Source: Candidatus Kapaibacterium sp. | Lineage (GTDB): Bacteria > Bacteroidota > Ignavibacteria > Kapaibacteriales > UBA2268 | Assembly: GCA_030835065.1 (NCBI GenBank) | Contig: JAUQWR010000450.1 | Location: 1 to 6,764 of the forward strand | Direction of reading: 5' to 3' | Length of the DNA: 6,764 nucleotides | In this document: piece after piece, positions 1 through 5,462 of the stretch | Layout: every line of letters starts with the position of its first letter | Numbering within the stretch: the stretch's first letter is position 1 | Program-made: the position numbers and the translations under genes | Notes under the pieces: model-generated | Database searches by the model: none | What the model was told of the DNA's origin: nothing | Seen by the model: the letters and a program-made list of their open reading frames with translations, nothing else

Positions 1-24
1 ATAGATGATAAGGGAAAAAATTTC

Positions 25-32
25 TATTTTTG
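25..32 (+). promoter_or_regulatory. Possible Bacteroidota-type -7 promoter element for dnaB
   Basis: The octamer TATTTTTG matches the Bacteroidota housekeeping -7 consensus TAnnTTTG exactly. Transcription starting a few bases downstream would leave an untranslated leader of roughly 20-25 bases before the dnaB start. No convincing TTG/TTTG -33 element lies at the expected distance upstream, where only a few bases of window remain. In A/T-rich DNA such an octamer can arise by chance, so this is a candidate only. Confidence 0.35.
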
Positions 33-63
33 TAACCCAATTAAGAAACAAAAAAACGAAAAT

Positions 64-1530
64 ATGGAAGAAAATATAAAAAACGGAAGTGATTCTGTAA
101 GGTATAAACGCAAGAAGAATACACCTAATACTGCATCGATAGAAACAATCGGCAGCAAGGTGCCTCCACATTCATCCGAAGCCGAGATAGCAGTGCTTGG
201 TGCAATGATGCTATCGCGCGAAGCAATATCGCGTGTTTGTGGAATATTGGATGAAGATAGTTTTTATTTTCCCGCACATAAAGTTATATTCAATGCCATG
301 ACTACTCTAAACGATAGGGGCACTCATGGCGATATATTGACTCTGAAAGAGTATTTGCGAAGCAAAAACCAACTGGAAGAAGTAGGTGGCACTTATTATT
401 TGAGTGAGATTAATGCAAAGACTCCTACTGCTGCTAATGTAGAAAATCATGCCAGAATTGTTCAGGAAAGGTATTTAAAGCGCTGCCTGATTGATACTGC
501 CGGGCAGATTTTATCAAACGCCTACGATGAATCTACTGATGCATTAGAAGAAATTGATAAGGCTGAAAGCGATATTTTTAAAATTGCTGAAAAGAGACTT
601 CATAAGAGTTATGTGGATATTAAATCTCTAGCACATGATACTTATGATTTAATATCAAGATTGTCTGAAAAAGGTTCTTCCGGACTGACAGGTGTTCCTA
701 CTGGTTTTATTGAATTGGATAAAATGCTTGGCGGGCTTCAAAATTCAGATTTAATTATCGTAGCTGCGCGTCCATCAATGGGCAAGACTGCATTTGCTCT
801 ATCGATGGCTAGAAATGCAGCATTGATTTATGAGCATCCGGTTGCTGTGTTTTCTCTTGAAATGACTTCTGTTCAGCTTGTAATGCGTCTTTTGAGTGCA
901 GAGTCGCGGATTAACCAGTCTAAACTCAGAACAGGTATGATTAGTTCTGAAGATAATTCAAAAATCATCTCAGCGCTTGGAAAATTGGCTGATGCTAAAA
1001 TATTTATTGACGATACAGCCGGACTTCCTCTTATGGAATTGCGTGCTAAATGCAGAAGGCTCAAAGCAGAGCAAAATATTAAATTAGTTATTATTGATTA
1101 TCTTCAGTTGATTCATGCTCCAAAAACTGAGAGCCGCGAAAGAGAAATCTCAATAATCTCTCAATCTTTAAAGAATCTTGCTAAGGAATTGAATATACCT
1201 GTGGTTGCTTTGGCTCAGCTCAATCGTGGAGTGGAAGGCAGAACAGACAAAAGACCTATGCTATCAGACTTGCGCGAATCCGGATCTATCGAGCAAGACG
1301 CAGACGTTGTTATGTTCGTCAATAGACCTGAATATTATAAAATTCAAAAATATGATGATGGAAGTGATACCGAAAATACTGCCGAAATCATTGTAGGAAA
1401 GCAGAGAAATGGTGAAGTTGGTACTAGAAGATTAGCATTTTTGAAAGATTTTGCAAGATTTGAAAATTTAGCTTTGGATCATGGAGATATGAATTATTTA
1501 CCTGAACAAAGCGATAAACCGAATTTTTAA
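64..1530 (+). CDS. dnaB: Replicative DNA helicase DnaB
   Basis: Hexameric 5'-3' helicase that unwinds DNA at the replication fork and recruits primase; cytoplasmic. The 488-residue length is normal for the family. After a poorly conserved basic N-terminal tail (about 1-32), the DnaB N-terminal domain begins with VPPHSSEAEIAVLGAMM (33-49) and runs to about 135. A linker leads to the RecA-like ATPase domain (about 205-470). Visible motifs are Walker A ARPSMGKT (235-242, K241, T242), FSLEMT (263-268, E266 as likely catalytic glutamate), Walker B LVIIDYLQL (341-349, D345), SDLRESGSIEQDADVV (401-416) and the GKQRNG motif (445-450). No intein interrupts these sites. ATG 64 has no clear Shine-Dalgarno sequence, only an A-rich leader. 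The frame stays open back to base 1, but contains no ATG, GTG or TTG there, so 64 is the only start in the window. hutI follows after 10 bases. Identity is very secure. Confidence 0.98.
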   Translation: MEENIKNGSDSVRYKRKKNTPNTASIETIGSKVPPHSSEAEIAVLGAMMLSREAISRVCGILDEDSFYFPAHKVIFNAMTTLNDRGTHGDILTLKEYLRSKNQLEEVGGTYYLSEINAKTPTAANVENHARIVQERYLKRCLIDTAGQILSNAYDESTDALEEIDKAESDIFKIAEKRLHKSYVDIKSLAHDTYDLISRLSEKGSSGLTGVPTGFIELDKMLGGLQNSDLIIVAARPSMGKTAFALSMARNAALIYEHPVAVFSLEMTSVQLVMRLLSAESRINQSKLRTGMISSEDNSKIISALGKLADAKIFIDDTAGLPLMELRAKCRRLKAEQNIKLVIIDYLQLIHAPKTESREREISIISQSLKNLAKELNIPVVALAQLNRGVEGRTDKRPMLSDLRESGSIEQDADVVMFVNRPEYYKIQKYDDGSDTENTAEIIVGKQRNGEVGTRRLAFLKDFARFENLALDHGDMNYLPEQSDKPNF

Positions 1531-1536
1531 AAGGTG
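1531..1536 (+). promoter_or_regulatory. Ribosome binding site of hutI
   Basis: AAGGTG lies in the 10-base gap between dnaB and hutI. It is 4 bases from ATG 1541 and 13 bases from the alternative in-frame ATG 1550. The spacing is short for the first ATG and long for the second, so it favours 1541 without excluding 1550. With so short a gap and no terminator, hutI is probably translated from the dnaB message. Confidence 0.55.
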
Positions 1537-1540
1537 AATT

Positions 1541-2791
1541 ATGATTAAGATGATAAATAATATAGATTCTTTAGTTACAATGAATAATAATGGTAAATTG
1601 TTTAAAACTAAAGAAGAAATGCATGATGTGGGCGAGATAAAAGACGCTGCTATTATTTTTGATAATAATATTTTGTGGATCGGAAAATCTCAAGATGCTG
1701 ATGAAGCAATAAAAAATAATAATTTTAAAATTGAAGAAATTATTTCGGGCAAAGGCAAGACTATATTGCCTGGTTTTGTAGATTCCCATACACATATTGT
1801 TTTTGCCGGAAACCGCTCTAACGAGTTTGCACGCAGGCTGCGCGGTGCTACATACCAAGAAATTGCTGCTGAAGGCGGTGGTATTTTGCGTACAATGAAA
1901 GCAACACGTGAGGCAAGTATTGAAGATTTAGCACAAAAAGGCATTCAATTGGCTAAAAGTGCTATTAAATACGGAACTACCAGTATAGAAGTAAAAAGTG
2001 GCTATGGCTTAACTTTAGAATCAGAATTGAATCAGCTCGAAGCAGCAAAAATATTGAAGAAAGAGCTACCAATGAATATTAGAACAACATTTATGGGTGC
2101 TCATGATTTTCCGCCTGAATATCAAAATGATAGAGAAGCTTATATTGATTTGCTAATTAATGAAATGCTGCCCAAAGTAGCAGAAAAAGGATTGGCAGAC
2201 TATGCAGATGCTTTTGTTGATAAAGGGTATTATACAACAGATCAGGGCAGAAGAATATTAACAAAGGCAAAAGAATTGGGATTTGAGTTGAGACTTCATG
2301 CAGATGAGCTGGCTGATGTAGATGCTGCAAGTCTGGCTGCAGAAATGAACTGCCTTTCTGCAGATCATTTGCTGTTTGTTTCTGACAAGGGAATTGAAGC
2401 ATTAAAAAATGCCGGTACTGTAGCTACATTGCTGCCCGGAACTGCGTATTTTATACGTATGCCTTATGCTCCTGCACGTAAAATGTTAGATAGTGGAGCT
2501 ATTGTTGCATTAGCAACAGACTGCAATCCTGGGTCTTGTTTTACAGAAAATATGCAAATGATTTTATCCTTAGCTGTAATTAATATGAAAATGACTGCCG
2601 AAGAAGCTTTGAATGCAGCAACTATTAATGCTGCTTATGCTTTGAGGCTTAGCGATAGAGTAGGAAGTTTGGAAATTGGAAAACAATCTGATATTATTAT
2701 GGCAGATGTCGATTCATATACCGATTTGTTTTATCATTTTGGAATTAATCATATTGAAAGAGTATGGATTAATGGTAAAATGACTTTATAA
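1541..2791 (+). CDS. hutI: Imidazolonepropionase HutI
   Basis: Cytoplasmic metal-dependent amidohydrolase that converts 4-imidazolone-5-propanoate plus water to N-formimino-L-glutamate, the third step of histidine degradation (after HutH and HutU). The 416-residue length fits the family. The metal site is intact: DSHTH (81-85, H83 and H85), LHADE (252-256, H253 and E256), SADHL (273-277, H276) and ATDCNPGS (325-332, D327). Expected substrate-site residues are present: R92 in GNRSNEF, Y155 in KSGYGL, H188 in GAHDFP, and N329/G331 of the NPG loop. The N-terminal ~75 and C-terminal ~45 residues form the small beta-sandwich domain of this fold. The start at 1541 follows an SD-like AAGGTG; ATG 1550 would remove only three residues. 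It sits 10 bases after dnaB and before a strong terminator, so it is probably the last gene of that transcript. hutH and hutU are not in the window, so completeness of the pathway cannot be judged here. Confidence 0.96.
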   Translation: MIKMINNIDSLVTMNNNGKLFKTKEEMHDVGEIKDAAIIFDNNILWIGKSQDADEAIKNNNFKIEEIISGKGKTILPGFVDSHTHIVFAGNRSNEFARRLRGATYQEIAAEGGGILRTMKATREASIEDLAQKGIQLAKSAIKYGTTSIEVKSGYGLTLESELNQLEAAKILKKELPMNIRTTFMGAHDFPPEYQNDREAYIDLLINEMLPKVAEKGLADYADAFVDKGYYTTDQGRRILTKAKELGFELRLHADELADVDAASLAAEMNCLSADHLLFVSDKGIEALKNAGTVATLLPGTAYFIRMPYAPARKMLDSGAIVALATDCNPGSCFTENMQMILSLAVINMKMTAEEALNAATINAAYALRLSDRVGSLEIGKQSDIIMADVDSYTDLFYHFGINHIERVWINGKMTL

Positions 2792-2813
2792 TTAAAGAAA
2801 TATTAAAATATTA

Positions 2814-2854
2814 AAAAAAGAAAAAAATACTTGTATAGTATTTTTTTCTTTTTT
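2814..2854 (+). terminator. Rho-independent-type terminator after hutI
   Basis: A perfect 17-bp inverted repeat pairs 2814-2830 with 2838-2854 around the 7-base loop TTGTATA; T2831 and A2837 can add one further pair. The stem is almost pure A/T, with only two G-C pairs (G2820-C2848 and C2830-G2838). The right arm ends in a T-run that continues as ATTTTTTTA. It begins 22 bases after the hutI stop. The A-run on the left arm would act as a U-tract for transcription from the opposite side, so it could work in both directions, although no gene on the minus strand needs it here. The low G/C of the stem makes it weaker than a textbook terminator. Confidence 0.7.
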
Positions 2855-2961
2855 ATTTTTTTATTCGGATATATGATCAAAAGCATGAAAATAGATTGTT
2901 TCAAGTAGTTTAATAGATACAAGTAAGGCAGATGATTCATTTATAAAACTATGGAGTTATT
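2855..2961 (+). promoter_or_regulatory. Leader of the propeller genes, with ribosome binding site
   Basis: This A/T-rich stretch between the hutI terminator and the first propeller gene should hold the promoter for the pair, because the terminator isolates them from hutI. No clear -10/-35 pair or TAnnTTTG element could be picked out. The translation signal is clearer: GGAG at 2953-2956, five bases before ATG 2962. The sequence TTATTATGAAACG around this start recurs at the start of the second propeller gene. Confidence 0.45.
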
Positions 2962-5439
2962 ATGAAACGGTTTTTAATTATTGCTTGTTTGTTATTAAGT
3001 ATTTATAATGCATATTCTTCAGATTATTCACTAAGTGCACTAAGGCTTAATTATTTTGGAACAGTAGCTACTTCCAAAAATATAATAGCATTTGGAAATT
3101 ATGGCAAATATGTAATGACTACTGATAAAGGAAAGTCATGGAAAATATATTCTATTGGAGAAACAGAAAATATAAGGAAGATTGTGTGCGACAATGATAC
3201 TTTGTGGGGTGTTATTGGTAAAGGTGATATAATTAGGTCCATCGATCATGGATTTAATTGGGAAAGATTTAAATTATCTTCTAATCAAAAAGAAGAATAT
3301 TTTTCGTTAATTATTGCTGATAATAGTATATATATTAAAACTAGTTTATCAATCTATAAGTATGATAAATCACTGAATATGATTGCTAAGTTTTCTAATG
3401 AAGATACAAAATCCACTTTAAAAGAGGAGGATTATCATGATAATGAACCATTAGAAGAGTCAAAAGTGGCCTATAATGATATTTTTTATGTTAATCATTC
3501 AATAGTTTTTACAAACTATTATTCAGATTTTATAATTATTGACAAAAATTTATCAAATTTTAAAAAAATTAATTTAGATACTATGCTTTATTGGAAGAAA
3601 ATAGAATATGCGAAATTAATTGCGAAGTATGATATAAATGGAAAACAGATATTAAATATATCAGGAAATCTATATTTATGTAATAATGAATTCTCAAAGT
3701 TCGAATATTTTTTTCCAGATACATCATTTTTAAATGCATATAATGGTAATTATTATAAAGATGGTTTGCTTTTAAATTATATTTTTATTAATAATGAGTT
3801 ATTTGCATTCAGAAAACGCATATCTACTGATTCACTGCTTATTGATTTTAAAAAAAAGGCACATGTTTCAATGTATGAATTTAATTTAGTAAAAGTAGAT
3901 TATGTTAATAAAATATTAAATGATTATAGTCCAAAATATCATGAAAAATATTATTCGAGTGCATTTATTAATTATTTGTATAATTCAATTGGACTTGGAC
4001 AATTTAGTCACTTGAGTCCTAAACCAGTCATATTTGAGGATTCAATTATTGTTTTTTCAGGAAATATGAATATGATATTTCAAACGCGGGATTTTGGTAA
4101 AACTTGGGAAATGGTTTCATTAAACAGGGGAGAACCCAAACAAATATTAAATGATTCTACATATTATTTCCAAAAAACAGATAAAAAATATACAAATGAC
4201 ATTTTTTATACAAATGATTGGGGAAATACATTTCATCCAACAAATTTAGTAGATACAAACGGATACTTATCAGATTACTATAAAGCAAGAATATTATTTA
4301 TTGATGAAAATGGCAAAGGCTTTTTTACTGGATCAAAAAAATATACTAATGAAGGATTAATAAATAATATTTCTGTTACAAATGACTATGGTAAGTCATT
4401 TAAATCAATCACCTGTCCTGATTTTCATATGTTATATCCTGAACATATAGCAAAATTTGCAAATATAAAAAGAGTAGAAAATAAATACTTAATATATTTT
4501 ACTGAGTTGTCATACTCTGCCAATTATAGTATGTGGTATCAATTAGATACAAATATGAGAGATATGACATATTTTACTTATGATTCTTTATACACAATAG
4601 AACATATGCTTATTGATAATTTGAAGAATTATGAGTATTTAGCTACCGTAAGAGAAAATAGATATGATCAATATTTGCATACAGAAATTAGAGAAACAAA
4701 CGATAGCGGGAGGACTTATAAAGTGTTGTATAAATTAGACAATATTAATAATATTGTTCAGACTTATGAGCACAATTCAGATTCATTGTTTTTTATATCT
4801 TCAGACCCGACAATATTATTTTTGTATGATAGAAAAAATGGAAAAATAGATAGCCTATATAAAGATACTCGCCCAAGAGAGGAATATTATGTACCGCAAT
4901 TGAAATTGTTTGTAATAAGTAATAAATTTTATCTTTATGGCGATAGTTTGTTTTTGGAGAACACAAATCGAAAAGATTTGAGCAAATGGGAAAAAGGAAC
5001 ATGGGATTATGGGCATCCCATCATTTATGATGTAATATTTAAAGGCAATGTGGCTATAGCATGCATGGAGGATAGTCTAAGAAAAAAGAATTATTATCGA
5101 ATCCTGCCCAAAGTAATGCCAGTATCAGTAACAAACGATACTGAAGTAAAATATGGAAAACATTTTTATGCATCAGCTTCTTATCCTATGCCAGGGAAGA
5201 ATGTAGTTCGTAGCAGGATATCTTACGATGAAAGCTTCGATCTGGAAGAATCATTAAATGGTGTCTATAATACCTATGGCGAAAGAATCGAAGGCAAAGA
5301 AAATCTGAGAGTAATAAAATGGGGACATGCCCAGGCAGAAATAGAATGGAACTGCTCTCAAGCACCCAACGGAATATATTTTATCATAGTGAAGCACGAT
5401 GGCAGAAATGATTGTGTGCCGGTGATTGTGGAGAGATAA
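2962..5439 (+). CDS. Secreted Asp-box beta-propeller protein with T9SS-like sorting domain
   Basis: I do not recognise a specific function. The 825-residue product begins with a signal peptide (KR, a hydrophobic run at 4-15, probable cleavage near AYSS at 17-20). Six Asp-box motifs (consensus S/T-x-D-x-G-x-T/S-W/F) are visible: TTDKGKSW (53-60), SIDHGFNW (93-100), TRDFGKTW (375-382), TNDWGNTF (417-424), TNDYGKSF (473-480) and TNDSGRTY (579-586). These mark beta-propeller blades of the BNR/sortilin/YCF48-like kind. The ~275 residues between boxes two and three have none and are rich in Y, N, I and K. From about 733 a C-terminal module resembles the T9SS type A sorting domain: YPMPGKNVV (741-749), GVYNTYGERI (767-776) and NGIYFIIVKHDG (803-814). 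The inference is export across the inner membrane by Sec and across the outer membrane by T9SS, then release or attachment at the surface. ATG 2962 follows GGAG at good spacing and gives the signal peptide. Asp boxes occur in glycosidases, receptors and structural proteins, and no catalytic set is recognisable. Confidence 0.85.
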   Translation: MKRFLIIACLLLSIYNAYSSDYSLSALRLNYFGTVATSKNIIAFGNYGKYVMTTDKGKSWKIYSIGETENIRKIVCDNDTLWGVIGKGDIIRSIDHGFNWERFKLSSNQKEEYFSLIIADNSIYIKTSLSIYKYDKSLNMIAKFSNEDTKSTLKEEDYHDNEPLEESKVAYNDIFYVNHSIVFTNYYSDFIIIDKNLSNFKKINLDTMLYWKKIEYAKLIAKYDINGKQILNISGNLYLCNNEFSKFEYFFPDTSFLNAYNGNYYKDGLLLNYIFINNELFAFRKRISTDSLLIDFKKKAHVSMYEFNLVKVDYVNKILNDYSPKYHEKYYSSAFINYLYNSIGLGQFSHLSPKPVIFEDSIIVFSGNMNMIFQTRDFGKTWEMVSLNRGEPKQILNDSTYYFQKTDKKYTNDIFYTNDWGNTFHPTNLVDTNGYLSDYYKARILFIDENGKGFFTGSKKYTNEGLINNISVTNDYGKSFKSITCPDFHMLYPEHIAKFANIKRVENKYLIYFTELSYSANYSMWYQLDTNMRDMTYFTYDSLYTIEHMLIDNLKNYEYLATVRENRYDQYLHTEIRETNDSGRTYKVLYKLDNINNIVQTYEHNSDSLFFISSDPTILFLYDRKNGKIDSLYKDTRPREEYYVPQLKLFVISNKFYLYGDSLFLENTNRKDLSKWEKGTWDYGHPIIYDVIFKGNVAIACMEDSLRKKNYYRILPKVMPVSVTNDTEVKYGKHFYASASYPMPGKNVVRSRISYDESFDLEESLNGVYNTYGERIEGKENLRVIKWGHAQAEIEWNCSQAPNGIYFIIVKHDGRNDCVPVIVER
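3019..3261 (+). repeat. Paralogous repeat, copy 1 (first two Asp-box blades)
   Basis: Encodes residues 20-100 of the first propeller protein. It aligns without gaps to residues 21-101 of the second (5523-5765): 50 of 81 residues are identical by hand count, about 62%. Shared segments include TSKNIIA, MTTDKGKSW, NDTLWGV and SIDHGFNW. This is coding similarity from gene duplication, not a mobile repeat. Confidence 0.85.
5158..5439 (+). other. Coding segment for the T9SS-like C-terminal sorting domain
   Basis: Covers residues 733-825 of the first propeller protein. Its layout fits T9SS type A (Por secretion) C-terminal domains: a YPxPxKN opening, here YPMPGKN where YPNPxxN is usual, then a strand with Y-x-x-Y-G, a W-containing strand, NG-IYFI-V and a final short hydrophobic strand (VPVIVER). 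Such domains target proteins to the T9SS translocon and are usually removed on secretion. The DNA is clearly less A/T-rich than the rest of the gene: 133 of 339 bases in 5101-5439 are G or C by hand count, about 39%, against about 20% for 3481-3840. Confidence 0.7.
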
Positions 5440-5450
5440 TTTTATATTTA

Positions 5451-5455
5451 AAGGA
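5451..5455 (+). promoter_or_regulatory. Ribosome binding site of the second propeller gene
   Basis: AAGGA ends 7 bases before ATG 5463, a good Shine-Dalgarno spacing, inside the 23-base gap after the preceding stop codon. No hairpin or promoter is visible in the gap, so the second gene is probably read from the same transcript as the first. Confidence 0.65.
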
Positions 5456-5462
5456 ACTTATT

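Noticed and set aside
775..810. Possible intein insertion site at the DnaB Walker A motif, a known hotspot.
   Set aside because: The motif ARPSMGKT is contiguous and the protein is of normal length, so no intein is present.
873..1396. Short open frames of 63 codons on the minus (873-1064) and plus (1205-1396) strands within dnaB.
   Set aside because: They fall inside the conserved DnaB ATPase domain in other frames and show no protein-family features.
1571..1944. Two overlapping minus-strand open frames (95 and 84 codons) opposite the start of hutI.
   Set aside because: They lie wholly within the well-supported hutI coding region, have no recognisable motifs or start signals, and reflect its codon content.
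2873..2908. Tiny 11-codon open frame in the leader of the first propeller gene, a possible leader peptide.
   Set aside because: Only a weak GGA lies upstream, the composition is not notable, and no attenuator-like alternative hairpins follow. Such short frames are expected by chance in this DNA.
2896..2947. Possible promoter elements TTGTTT (2896), TAATAG (2911) and TATAAA (2942) before the first propeller gene.
   Set aside because: No pair has a workable -35/-10 or -33/-7 spacing, and all are expected by chance in A/T-rich DNA.
3425..3454. Strong internal Shine-Dalgarno AGGAGG followed at good spacing by ATG 3437 inside the first propeller gene.
   Set aside because: The ATG is out of frame and leads to a stop after five codons; the AGGAGG is explained by the in-frame Glu-Glu codons of the main protein.
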